Shown here: positions 21,858-33,252 of the stretch, piece after piece | Position numbering within the stretch: position 1 is the stretch's first letter | Layout of the letters: each line of letters opens with the position of its first letter | Assembly: GCA_907163345.1 (NCBI GenBank) | Contig: CAJQUN010000009.1 | Coordinates: forward strand, 2,604,001 to 2,668,000 | Source of the DNA: Haberlea rhodopensis | Taxonomy: Eukaryota > Streptophyta > Magnoliopsida > Lamiales > Gesneriaceae | DNA length: 64,000 bases | Direction of reading: 5' to 3' | Translations under genes and position numbers: made by a program | The notes under the pieces: model-generated | Seen by the model: only the letters and a program-made list of their open reading frames with translations | The model's database searches: none | Told to the model about the DNA's origin: nothing

Positions 21858-22625
21858 AAATTGTAATTTGATTACAATTGAATCATTAACTGATGAATAT
21901 AGTGGAAGACATTGTTAAATTAAAATAAAGAAAATTATGGCGGCATCCTTATAAAATAATATTGTTACGATTTCTGACATTTAGTTTAAAACAATAACAT
22001 ATACAAAATTCACCATCTATACTTTAATATAGCTGTATGAGAATCTTGAAATTTACTCTTCCGACAAATGCTAAAACTGGGATCTAAAAACAAGACAATT
22101 GAAACTCTCTGAGTATAATAAATTGAACCGGGACTAAGTAAAATTTCAATCACACATTATTATATATAAATAAAGTTGGAATACTTCTCGATTTTTAATT
22201 GTATATTGACTTAAGATATGGTACTTTTTATCTTAAGAAAACACCATAATTCAATATTTTGAAAAATAATGGATGTATGAGTTTTCTTGTGGACATATAA
22301 TATGTTAGGTGACTAATGACTTTCCAATGCCATCAAAACTTTAAGTAAATTAAATGTAAATTTCATTAAGATATTTAATTAGAATTAATGATAGTGGTTT
22401 CCTGAAGTGACTAATATTTGTTCTTTTTATATTTTAGTAGATATATGTCTCATGGTAGTAGAGTGTAGACTGAATCAATTTATGGTATCCTAAGATTGAT
22501 TTGGATAGAGAAGTTAACTTTTAAAAAGATCGTTTTTTTTAATAAAAAATTTGTTGTTGATTTTTTGTTGATGAGAGAGTAAATATGGTTTTTCAGCTTT
22601 TATTCAAAATTTCTTTAAAAAACTG

Positions 22626-22627
<2 letters not shown>

Positions 22628-22689
<62 letters not shown>
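22628..22689. repeat. (AT)n microsatellite
   Basis: An uninterrupted AT alternation of about 60 bp. Confidence 0.95.
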
Positions 22690-22690
<1 letters not shown>

Positions 22691-23608
22691 GGTTTATATA
22701 TAGAGCTGTCAAAACAGGGCAGCGCGATGCAAATGGTTGGCTCGCCCAACCCACAGCTCAAACGTGTTGGGCCCATTTGGGTCCGTCTGTAGGCCGGTTT
22801 GGAAAGTCTCCAACCCAACTCAACCCAAGACAGGTTTTGGGTTAGGCGAACCAACTCGAAAAAAAATAAAATAAATTAAAACTTTCTTTAATATGTTTTA
22901 ATGAATTAAAATTAATAAATAAATTATTAATAAATAATATTTTAATTATTTAATCTAAATTTTATTATAAATTAATTAATTGATCAACCTGCGAGTCAAT
23001 CCGTTCAACCTGCCAACCCAAGCATGCTGACCAGCCTAATTTTTGGCCAATCCCACCTTTAGCTGGTCGAGTTGAGCCAACACAATGGACTCAACCCATT
23101 TTGACAACGCTATATAACTAATAATTTTTTATGCCAAATGCTCATATACTGTCCAAACCATCTCTTAGTTATAATGTAAATATTGCGATATTTTGTCATG
23201 TTAAGACTCTAAAATTTATGGAGCAAAAGTTATTCTTATAAAAAATTAAGTCTCTTATGCTCAAAAAAAAAATTAAGAGTCCAATAGATATATATTTATT
23301 GGACTCAGCCCAATTAAAGTAGTTCGAGTCGGCCCATTCAAAGCCCTACACCGGTAAACACGACCCCCACGACACGCGAACAAAAAATGCAATATCCACT
23401 CTCGCTTCTCTAAACCGGTGCTTGTGTATTTAAAATTTTGGTGGGGCGCGGCAGCAACGGCATGTTGGCAGCTGGCCATTACCAATCCTGTTACCCAGAT
23501 CTTTGACCGGGGCCTCAATTTTTGGGCTTCTAGTCTGGTTTAATCAGCAGTGAAATCGGTAATTTTTTTGCTTCATTGGAAATTTAACGAGAGGAAGAAC
23601 AAGTGGCG

Positions 23609-23800
23609 ATGAATTTGGCTCGATGAGGATATTTTAGGATAATTACAGCGACGGTAATTGGTGGGATTACTGGATTCTATTGTATGCATGGAGCTGACCT
23701 CAAGAAAAAACATGGTATATTATGTACATTGAGATTACATTTTGTGGATAATGCATCCTTTGTTTATATGATGAGTTGCGCACTACTACTTGAGGATGTA
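23609..23800 (+). pseudogene. Possible broken gene for a small membrane protein
   Basis: From the ATG at 23609 the frame reads MNLAR, then a TGA (23624-23626). It then continues in frame with TATVIGGITGFYCMHGADLKKK, a glycine-rich hydrophobic segment followed by a Met-His pair and a charged stretch. This resembles small single-pass plant mitochondrial-type proteins, but I cannot name one. Upstream at about 23325-23350 are GGCCCATTC and AGCCCTA motifs like those of housekeeping promoters. The in-frame stop, lack of a clear continuation and short length make it weak. Confidence 0.25.
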
Positions 23801-23802
23801 AT

Positions 23803-24008
23803 CAGGGGTGGATGACAGTGCTCATTGCCAAAAAAAAAAAATTGTTTTTTACCCAATTTTTTTAAATTTCATTTTATCATTTTATCCGGTTGTTCTCAAA
23901 AATTATATTTTATACCCTCTAAAATTATATTTGACCCACAAAAATATATTTTGCCCTCTATTTTATATTTTTTTGCTCCTCTTTACCAAATTTCCTGCGT
24001 CGCGCCTG
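23803..24008. mobile_element. hAT-like MITE, copy A
   Basis: Begins CAGGGGTGGATGA and ends CGCGCCTG, imperfect inverted termini with the CAGG start common in hAT relatives. TGTAATC occurs at both edges (about 23797 and 24007), close to the 8-bp duplication expected. The interior has the family's TTTTTGCCC and TATATTTGACCC blocks, also seen in the copy at 48185-48378. Confidence 0.55.
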
Positions 24009-25250
24009 TAATCTTTATAGCCCCCAAGTGCATCGAAATTTAGTTGTAAACTTTTCAACTTTACCATTTTCAAGTATAGGTTGAATAAATTTTTACCAGT
24101 ATGGCCGATACAGAAATGGTTCATGGAGAAATTTAAAAATATATACATTAAATTACCATTCAAAAATATATATATATATACATTAAATTTTGTTTGAATT
24201 ATAAATATGTATAAGGTTTAAAAATGTTCACAACCACTCTCCATGAACATGCCAAAATGTGTTCCTATTGGGATATATGTAATTATTATTATTTTTTATT
24301 ATTATTATAAGGAAGCGGTGTTTACAACAGTTATATGTATCGAACATTCACGGAGCAAAGGATAGGGCATATATCCCCCTTCTCACTGTTGGGACAAGGG
24401 TTACGACACAAGACAATCCTAAATTTGGGACTTTGGTGCCTACAAGACTAAATGACACTGGCTATGTAATTATTAAAATTTTTTTTTTTTTGGGGAAGCT
24501 ATGTGATTATGATTTTGAAATGGGAGAATTGTGTAAAATCTAAAGTATCATTTCATGCAGAAGTTAAAATTATTAGACATAGACTATCTAACATTGATCA
24601 CCTGAGTGTCCCCTTAACTCAGCTGAATGGATAGAGTATCTAGAAATTTAAGCAACATATAATAAAGATATACAGCAAGTAGGTAAATTTATATTCTGGG
24701 ATTCATCTCAAAATTCTGAAGACAGAAAGAATTCCCCGTCCCGGGCTTGAAGATGAAGGAAAATAGCACAAGCCAAAATGATTTAAAAGCTAATACCAGA
24801 ATTTTTCACGTCGAATAGTTAAACAAATAATGGCCGAAGAGTTATTAAAACTGAAAATTTGACACCAGACATCAAGTCCATAACTTTTTACACCATTGGT
24901 TTGGCCATCAGATTGTCGAGCAGCGAGATTTTATTGAATTTTGCTGGAACACATTTGAATAGCATCACCTAAACAATTAGCAAAAGCATAACCAAATTCA
25001 CAAAATTTCTTGATCCGATTCAATAAATATTTGGTCCCTTCAAATAATTTCAAAATATATATGCATTATTCAAATTATTTTATCCGATAACTCGAGAGAT
25101 AGCTGAAATGTTCAATGTATTTGCAAATATTTAATAAATGTATTTGAAAATCGATTTGTGTAATTAAGTTTGACCATATATATCGAGCCTCAAATGGTTT
25201 TACTTTTGGTTATGAATCGGGCCAGTAGTCAAATATAAACTTACAACTAA

Positions 25251-25560
25251 GTAGGTGTTTGCAATTGCTTATGAAAACTGCTTATCTGCTTTTCAGATAA
25301 AAAAAACAGTTTTTGGGTGTTTTATTTGTTTGCTTCTGCTATTGCTTCTCTAAAAATAAGCAGAAGCAGAGAAGCATGTCATGACATGCTTTTGACTGCT
25401 TTAAGTTGTTTTGTGGTAATTTCGTAATTAATTTAAGTATATTAAGCTGTTTTTTTATTTAAATAAAAAACACTCAATACTTTTGCTTAAAATCAACTTT
25501 TTCCAACTTTAAGCAAAAGCAACATAGAAGTGCTTTGAATAAGCAATCGCAAACACACCC
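25251..25560. mobile_element. Harbinger-like MITE, copy A
   Basis: About 310 bp with inverted termini: GGTGTTTGCAATTGCTTAT at the left and ATAAGCAATCGCAAACACACC at the right. CTAAGTA lies at both edges, consistent with a TAA target duplication. The interior is T- and A-rich with AAGCAGAAGCAG and CTGCTTTTC blocks. A second, more decayed copy is at 32147-32369. Confidence 0.6.
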
Positions 25561-26229
25561 TAAGTAATATTGACTCGATTTATGTAATTATTAATATTGA
25601 AATCCAAGATCAATTCACATTTTAACATGTTGAATATATTGAATTTGGACTCTCTACCAATGTGGTTTATGAGTGTTGATATATAGCTGGCTTTTGAATG
25701 ATTATTTATTAAATAAATAATTAAAGTATTTAGTTACCATATCGTGCTCAAATATTCAAACAAAGTGAGATTAACAACTCATAACATCACCTCATTTGGA
25801 GCTGTCACCACCTAATGTGTACTTTGACCAACAACCTAATTCCATTTAACTTTTTTTTTTTATGTATTATGATATTGCCAGAGCATTTATTATTGCTGTA
25901 AGAGCAATTGTTAGAATTTAACATGTAAATTGTTCTGGCAACGATAATAATTGATCTTGCAATAACATTTCCTCTTTTTTTATTCCCATGTGCCATGTGA
26001 TGAGAGAATGCCCGAATAATTTGGTATATATTTATATATACATATGAAAAGTTCCATAAATTATTTCTGAATTGTATTTTAAAAAAAAAGGCAGAGAAAA
26101 GACGTTATAATTAAAAAAATTATAATTCACGAGTGTTTTTTGAATCAGACGGCCTCTCCTATTCTTCTTGACGAATTATCTTTGATCAATATTGATCCAA
26201 GCACAAGCGATTCTACACTAAGCCTTGGT

Positions 26230-26379
26230 GGTAGTTGTCCCCCACAAAAAATATATAATATTACATTTTGGCGAGTGGAGTACATAAGCTCCTTATTCAC
26301 CAAAGCTCCCAGGTCAAAGCATTTTGAACTGTTTACGACATGGTATTTCAGCATGTATGGTAGCAAATTGTGGAGTTGA
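26230..26379 (+). pseudogene. Possible tail of a Copia RNase H domain
   Basis: The frame contains SLFTKAPRSKHFELF, similar to the (L/I)FTKAL..(K/R)F motif that closes Copia RNase H domains. No other pol motif is recognisable upstream, so the call rests on one short motif. Confidence 0.25.
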
Positions 26380-27358
26380 TTCATTTTGTATAATAATAAC
26401 AATAATATACTAGTTATATGAAAAAACTAAGATTTGTGATTTGTCTCTTCACAGTGTAATAGTTTTATTACGACTTCTAATCTCTAATTTAAACAATAAA
26501 ATATCGAAGATCTATATAATAGCTACATTATGAATCTGTTCCTCTAAATGGATCGTATGTAAGAAAATGACAATGTCTCCTATATTATCTGATTTAAATT
26601 AAATGTGGAATTTATAATTGTTCAAAAGTTTATAATGTGATGAAAATAATATAAATTTAAAGTAAAAAAAAAAACCATTAGTACGATATTAAAAACTACG
26701 TAATTATAGATTATACTTACAATTATCAATATAGTTAAATATCATAACTTGCATTTACGAATAAAAACATGTTATATAGGCTGAATTGGTTTGGATTAAT
26801 ATTTTGATTATTGAATAAATAAAATAGAGTTTTCCCAAAGTTGACTAGGATATTAATTGTGGGCCCTAAGGAAGGGCAAATGTCTAGGATTTGTTAGACA
26901 GTTATATCAGACCAAGCTTAATTAGCTTTTATTTTTAATTAGACAAACATAATTAAGGTCTAAGCATTTTTAATCTATTATTTAGCACTCTAATTATTAA
27001 ATTTTATTTTTGACATTTTTTTCGAAAAATTCTTCATGTGAGCATACTTCGTACAACACACGATCTTCTTTATTTAATCTACTAACACCATGTTAATTAA
27101 ATATAATTACGTGAATTAGTCACTGAAATCCATGCTAGTGTTAATTTTTTTACTTGTTATTATTAGTATGTACCATTAAAAGAGTCGACGAATATTTAGA
27201 ATAAAAATAGTTTTCGACTATCACTTAAAATTCTTATGCTAATATTTTGAAAATAGTTCAAACAAGAAGTTATGTAATTTTACCAAGATCACATAGAATT
27301 CGTATTAAATTTAATTTTTTTTTAATTAACAATTATTTATTTATTGGATGTACCACAT

Positions 27359-27554
27359 CAGGAGCGGATGTAGAATTTATGATAAGGGGGTCAAAAAATA
27401 TTAAAAAGATGGAAAATATTTTATGAACGACAAAATACAATTTTAAGGGGACAATCTACAATTTTGGGAGGACAAAATGTAAGTTTATGATGATTGGGTA
27501 ATATAAAAAATATTTTTTTTATGGAGGGAGAGTCCTTCACGTGCGTCCACCTTG
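27359..27554. mobile_element. hAT-like MITE, copy C
   Basis: Starts CAGGAGCGGATGTAG and ends GCGTCCACCTTG, imperfect inverted ends of the same style as copies A and B. The interior has repeated ACAAAATACAATTTTAAGGGG blocks. No clear duplication at the edges. Confidence 0.4.
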
Positions 27555-27614
27555 TATCTCATCACTTGGAGCACAAAAATGTCTCATTTATATTTCAAAA
27601 ACCACTATTTGAGA

Positions 27615-27726
27615 TTCTTGTTTAGCCGGCTTGGTAAAAATCACCCCCCTTTGGGAAAAACTTATGTTCGAGTCTCGCGGTGTGTGGAAGAAATCTTCGT
27701 CCTCTCCTCCTATTAGAAAAAAACAA
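27615..27726 (+). mobile_element. tRNA-derived SINE, copy A
   Basis: Has an A-box-like TAGCCGGCTTGG (27623-27634) and a B-box-like TGTTCGAGTCTCG (27665-27677), then GGTGTGTGGAAGAAAT and an A-rich end (ATTAGAAAAAAACAA). Box spacing of about 42 bp suits a polymerase III promoter. The same arrangement and tail recur at 30513-30632. Confidence 0.6.
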
Positions 27727-29003
27727 AAGTATTATTATACATAATTGAACATCAAAAATAGTTTCCTAAATATTAGAATGAAAATAGAAGAAGCAGAATT
27801 GAAAATTGGTATAGAGAAAGAGGCCCTCCATGTGCAAAATCCCGAAATTTGAAGAAATAGACGAAATCTCTCCGCAATCCCATGGCCCATTGCTCCTTGA
27901 TAAAAGCTCTGCACCCATCCCCATGATTGTAAGCAACTACTTTCCAGCTTCCTATTCCTTCATCCCCACCTTTTTTCCCACCCTCCAAAAATATTTATCT
28001 TCTTTACTTTGTCAACAAGCCAAAACCAAGAAAAAAAAAGAGAAAAAAAAAAAGGGAATACCCTTCAACTTTTCAATTAAAACCTATTTAAATTTGAAAA
28101 ATATAATTAAAGTTACAATTGATGTGGTAGCCCGTAGAGGCATCCAACTCCCCCTTTATTTGTTTTATTTTCTTGACGTTTATATTATTATTAATTTATC
28201 AAGGCGCATTTTTTCACAATCCTATCTATTTGATGGGGAGACTCGAGCTTGAGCCATTGCAAGGGGATCTGGTTGACAAACAAATAGGCTACAGTCCTGG
28301 TTGTCTATCGATCGAGGTGCATTTAAATACATGTGATGTATGCAACGATGAAATTTCATGATCATGATTTTTTTAGAGGGCAGACACTAAATATTTTTTC
28401 ACACATGATCATGATATTTATGATAACACGAGTGTGAATTATAGTATACATTATTATTCTTGTATATGAATTTGAAATATGTATTATAAAATTTTTCAAA
28501 ATGTTAATAGATATATGACTATATAAATATTGAATTATCTTAGACTCCATTTATATGGAAATATTTGACGTATTTGGATTTCAAAGCATTAATACAAATT
28601 TATTCAAGTTGTTTGACTAATTTTGAAATCCATGGATTTCAACGCAACCATCTTCAATTCTAAGATATTTTTTAACAATATCAATTATTTCAAATTTCTA
28701 ACTATTAAAGTCATTTCATATCCAAATTTTTAAATTTATTATCCAAATGAAATCATTTCACGCAAATGCGACATAGATCTGTATGTTTGACACATAAAAT
28801 GAAAATAGCTAATGGATTGATTGCAAAAAAGCTAGGAATTTTGCATTATAACTTCTACAATTGAATAAACCATCTTCTCCCTTCAAAATTCAAATATCTA
28901 AACCATAGTAAATTAGAAAAATTGGGTTATGAATTAGGGTAGATTTCTTGGCAAAGCTAGGAGGCATGTTGGGGAAATAACCTAATCCGTCCTTGCACAT
29001 TCA

Positions 29004-30170
29004 CTATATCATGTGCCTAAAATGATGACCGTTGATACTGTCACGATGGTGAATGAAGAACTCATCGCAGCCGTTGGACACGTTGAAAATGGAAACTTGA
29101 CTAAGCAAACTTTGGTTTTGTTGTTGCGGCTGTCTTTGGAGCTCCTTTTGGCTTCGGAGCTCCATTACTTTCCGGTGTGAATTCGAATGCTTTGTGGTCA
29201 CAAAAGTCGGGCTTGCGGCGGGTCGGTACTCGGGTACGAGTCTACCCGATTTGAAGCGGACCCCGCAGGCGTTGCACAGGCTTTTCGGGCCCATCGGGCC
29301 GGTTCGCCATTGTGGGGTCTTCTCTGAGGCGCAGTGAAGGCATTTCCGCCCCGGAGTTTCTGCCGGCTCTTTTTTTATTGACGGTGTCGATTTGAGGATT
29401 TGGGAAGGGGAGACGAGTAGGAGGCGGGAAGACCAGTCGCAGGGTGCGGCGCGTGAGCGTTTGCTTCTGGCTTTGCCTGGGACTGAGACATCAGTGGAGA
29501 AAATTGGTGGCGAGTGGGTGGTGGTGGTGGTGACAGAAGAAGAACTGTCGGTAGCTGTGCTTTTGGCTGCGGCTTCTGTGGTGTTTGTGGGGATGAAATG
29601 GAGGTCCTCGGTTGAGAAGGATTCTTCCACGAAATTTGACAGCCATTCTAGCTCAGCTAGATCATCATACTGTTGAGGAAAAAATCCAAAAAAAATAAAA
29701 AATTAAATTAAACATGAACTTTTAATTGTGCGAAAGATAATTCATAATTACTGTAATTACGGCCACATCATCTTGAAATTTCACACTTCGTAGCAGGAAA
29801 AATCAATGTCGGTAAGCACAAAGAACTGCGAAAAATCGATGCTAAAGAGAATTCAAGTAAAAATTACCGGAACACAGAGCTCGCTTCTGCAAAACTGCGA
29901 CTCGTTGAAGCTGCGGCAGCTGACATTACCGTTAAACTGGCCGTCGCCGCCGGAAACCGATGAATTACAGCTGTCAACCGCCGTGACTATGGATGATTCG
30001 CCGGAATTACCTCCCAAGCTGTCGAGAAACGGGCCGGTCATGGTTTCATCCGCCTTCGAAAAATCCAGCAAATCATCCACCATGAAATGAACGCCATTAT
30101 TATTGTTTTTGTTCAAATTTCCATTTTCCACAGAAGAAAATTCTGCAAAATTACCAACGAAATACTCCAT
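29004..30170 (-). CDS. GATA zinc-finger transcription factor, two exons
   Basis: Exon 1 is 29868-30170 (101 codons) and exon 2 is 29004-29669 (221 codons plus stop), with a 198-bp phase-0 intron (29670-29867) that has GT..AG borders. The product is about 322 residues. Exon 1 is acidic and serine/asparagine-rich with a DDLLDFS motif. Exon 2 opens with DDLAELEWLSNFVEES, a signature of plant subfamily A GATA factors. The type IV finger has C-X2-C-X18-C-X2-C (Cys about 211, 214, 233, 236), with WRTGPMGPKSLCNACG inside and a basic tail. A basic RSKRSR patch near residue 170 may aid nuclear import. It should bind GATA-type promoter sites in the nucleus. Closest in style to Arabidopsis GATA9/GATA12, from memory of the family only. 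Start chosen at the first ATG of the open frame, which preserves the family N-terminus. Confidence 0.93.
29670..29867 (-). other. Intron of the GATA factor gene
   Basis: 198 bp, phase 0. The donor is CCG|GTAATTTTTAC and the acceptor is CCTCAACAG|TATGATG on the minus strand. The intron is AT-rich as usual in dicots. Confidence 0.9.
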
Positions 30171-30512
30171 GAATGTATGAATTCAATCCTCGGGATTTGT
30201 TGAATTAATGTTAGGAAACTAAAATGGGAAGAAAAAAACAGAGTAACGGTAGAGAGCAAAAGGAGAAGAGCTTCTTTCGTAGTAGTGTGTTCTGAAAGTG
30301 GGTGAGAATGGTGGGCTTTTTGATGAGTGAGAGGAGGGGCAAAAGAGGAAATAAACATAGATATTATTGTAAAATCTACTTCATATTAAATGAATAATTG
30401 TACTTAAAAATAAATAAAATAGTTTTATATTTAATTGAGTAATTAATGCATGCATTCATTTTAACCTAATCGTTATATTGGTTCAAATATCACACTTTAT
30501 ATTAATTTAATT

Positions 30513-30632
30513 TTGAGCTTCGACCTAGCTCGATTGATAAAAACCCACTTTCCCTTTAAAGAAGAGACTTGTGTTCGAGTTTCATAGTGTGTGGGAAAAA
30601 AAATTTAGCCACTCCATTATAAAAAAAACAAT
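30513..30632 (+). mobile_element. tRNA-derived SINE, copy B
   Basis: A-box-like TAGCTCGATTGAT (30526-30538) and B-box-like GTGTTCGAGTTTC (30571-30583), then AGTGTGTGGGAAAAAAAAT and an A-rich tail ATTATAAAAAAAACAA. Same layout as the copy at 27615-27726, about 3 kb away on the other side of the GATA gene and in the same direction. Confidence 0.6.
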
Positions 30633-32146
30633 TTAATTTTAAATTGATATCCATTTATCCCATTTCGATTACAAGACTAATTGCTTAATGGCTTATAAAT
30701 TTTAAACAAAAAAATCTTAAAAATTAAGAATTTATTGATTTATTATTATTTTTTTTGCATTTCGGTTATGCAGTTGAGCTTATCATCCATATGATAAATT
30801 GTGTTGATATGTAAAATTAATTAATTGCAATTAATGGGCAAACTTAGACGTAATTTTATATAAAATTATGAACATTTATTTATAAATAAACGAGATACTA
30901 GTGACAAGCCCACTAGGCCGAGGGTTATGTTGATGATATCCTCGAAGGTAATGCTCTTGAGTGCGTATCAACCATATGATGAGAATATTCACATCCATAT
31001 TAGATGTGAATATTCCAATTCAAGGGTGTTACATACCCTTAAAAACACAACCCTTAAGGGTAGCAACAACCCAAGCGTCATGGGGACACCAACTCATTGG
31101 GTAAAGCTAGTTGCTTGATTTTCTTTTGGTCTAAAAAATGAATAGTTCTCGCTACCCATTGGATAATACCCCAAGTGTTAGATCAATTGTCAAAATTTAT
31201 CAAATTTCCCACATAAAAGCGAGACATTGATAAATTTAGATCATTGCTCTAACGTTTGAGATATTACCCATTGGTTTACATATTTGTTTAACAGAAAAAA
31301 AAGTTACATATATTGATTTACTTTATTACCCTTTATTTTTCTCTTCCTTGTTTTTCTCATTCTGTCCCAATTGTTTTTACTCCTACTTTTTTTGCGAGAG
31401 ACTAGCAATCAGGGAATAAAATGTGGGAATTATCTATATTAGTTTATCTTATTTCTTTTTTTAGAATAATCTATTTTATTTCTACTTATATCAAGAAATA
31501 AAAGAAAAATGTATATCTCTCCATTATATTTTTACATTTTATCTAAGTGTAAATGGCTAAACGTATAAAAAATTAACTTTATTCATGTGTTTTTTAGGTA
31601 AAATAAAATAAATATAAATGTATAAATATATATATATATTAAAGTTTGTAATTTTTGAAGTGAATATTATTTATTATATTACTAGTTATGTTATGTAACA
31701 AAAAATAATGGAAAATAATAAGTAAAATAATTACTAAAAAGTTCAACCCTTTACCCTTGAGAATCGATCTCTCGTGTTTTGTCGACGAGACTACACCACT
31801 AATGGTCCAAGTTTACAGCTTGATTCTCTCTCTAATTATTTTTCCTAAATAAATAGCATTTTAACCCTTTCGTTTTTCTTTAATTAGTTTTGGCTCCCCT
31901 GTAATTTGTAGATAAATCAATAATTAGTAAATATAATATTTACGATATAGTAAGTGTCACACATGTTAATCTATTCCTTGACCCACGTTTAAGCACGATG
32001 GTTACAGCTTGGATGTTCCACTTGTAATTCTTCGGGCTTTGAGGAGTTATTTTTACTATTATCTAATATTTGTTAACTCGTGGTATTATTATGTATTAAA
32101 GTCGTATGTTATCATCTATTTTGTACCTAACATTTAGTGTAATTAA

Positions 32147-32369
32147 GGATGCGTTTACTATCGTTTTTCAAAATTGCTTATCTGTTTTTCAGATAAAAAA
32201 ACAGATTTTAAATGTTTTATTTCATTGCTTCTCTAAAAATAAGCAGGTAAAAACAGAAGTATAGAAGCATGTCATAAGATACTTTTCACTGCTTTTACTT
32301 TATAAGCAGCTTTTCAACTTTAAGCACAAGCAACATGAAAGTACTTTGAATAAGTAATTGCAAACACAC
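32147..32369. mobile_element. Harbinger-like MITE, copy B
   Basis: Shares TTGCTTATCTGTTTTTCAGATA, TTGCTTCTCTAAAAATAAGCAG and the GCAAACACACT end with the copy at 25251-25560. It is shorter by internal loss, and its left end is degraded to GGATGCGTTTAC. Confidence 0.55.
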
Positions 32370-33184
32370 TTAGTGGTTGTTGAATATAGCGATTTGCTTT
32401 ACACTTTATTTATTTATGTTAATATTGAGCATCACGTGTCAACTTATTAATTGAAATATTGATTCTCATAATATTAATGCTCAGCATAAATTGAAATGAA
32501 AATAACAACTTATTCTTCAATAATTCAAATTTGATTTTGATATATGACGATGTCTGCATAAATATGTTGTCCCTAACATAAGAACATTGACGTTATGCTA
32601 TGTTGAACTCTCGTTCAGTTTGAATAGTTATTTTTGGCCAATTTACATCACATGTTTCATTTAATATCATGTGCATTTACTATTACAAGTCCCACATGGG
32701 ACATGACATATGCCCCAAATTAAAGATTAATCTGAAATTTTAATCGTTTTTAAATAATTTAAATTTCTTTTTTTACAAACTCTCCTTCATCATTAGATAT
32801 TGCTCTCGATATATAGTATGTGCCATTTTTACAAAAATCTTTTAAAAATAAAATAATTTGTTTCACTTAAACATGACTAATTACATCGGGATTAATATAG
32901 CGATTCAAACAATTAGATGGTATCCAGATTGTGAAATTTAATTTAGTTTCTAAGTCTTGCAATCAAGCTAATAATTTATTTATGCCAACCACTTAATTTA
33001 CTCTAATACTTAGTCAATCAGTTAAATATTTAAATTATTAAAATTACTTCATTTTTGTATATAATAATAAATAATATCTCTTTTCAATTTAGTTCGTGGG
33101 GTCCAACTAAGCACTTGACAAATGTTAGGTTGCATTGTCAGCCATCATGTGATAGGGCTTTATATTAATCAAATTGCTCACAGT

Positions 33185-33187
<3 letters not shown>

Positions 33188-33250
<63 letters not shown>
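33188..33250. repeat. (AT)n microsatellite
   Basis: An uninterrupted AT alternation of about 62 bp. Confidence 0.95.

Positions 33251-33252
<2 letters not shown>

Larger units (their letters stand above)
21863..28999. other. Intergenic region with small elements only
   Basis: AT-rich DNA without a supported gene. It holds a (AT)n tract (22628-22689), a stretch with Site-II-like GGCCCA motifs and a possible broken small gene (23320-23800), hAT-like MITEs (23803-24008 and 27359-27554), a Harbinger-like MITE (25251-25560), a possible Copia tail (26230-26379) and a SINE (27615-27726). I see nothing assignable in the rest. Confidence 0.5.

Noticed and set aside
24608..24690. tRNA-like stretch CTTAACTCAGCTGAATGGATAGAG
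   Set aside because: It resembles a D-arm and A box, but I could not find an acceptor stem, anticodon arm and T arm at the right spacing, so neither a tRNA gene nor a SINE is supported.
27773..28252. Overlapping frames near 27.8-28.25 kb, including a 71-codon minus-strand frame
   Set aside because: They read like low-complexity sequence. No start context, splice pattern or domain was found.
31735..31810. Possible SINE or tRNA fragment with GATCGATTCTC on the minus strand
   Set aside because: A single weak box only, with no second box or tail.
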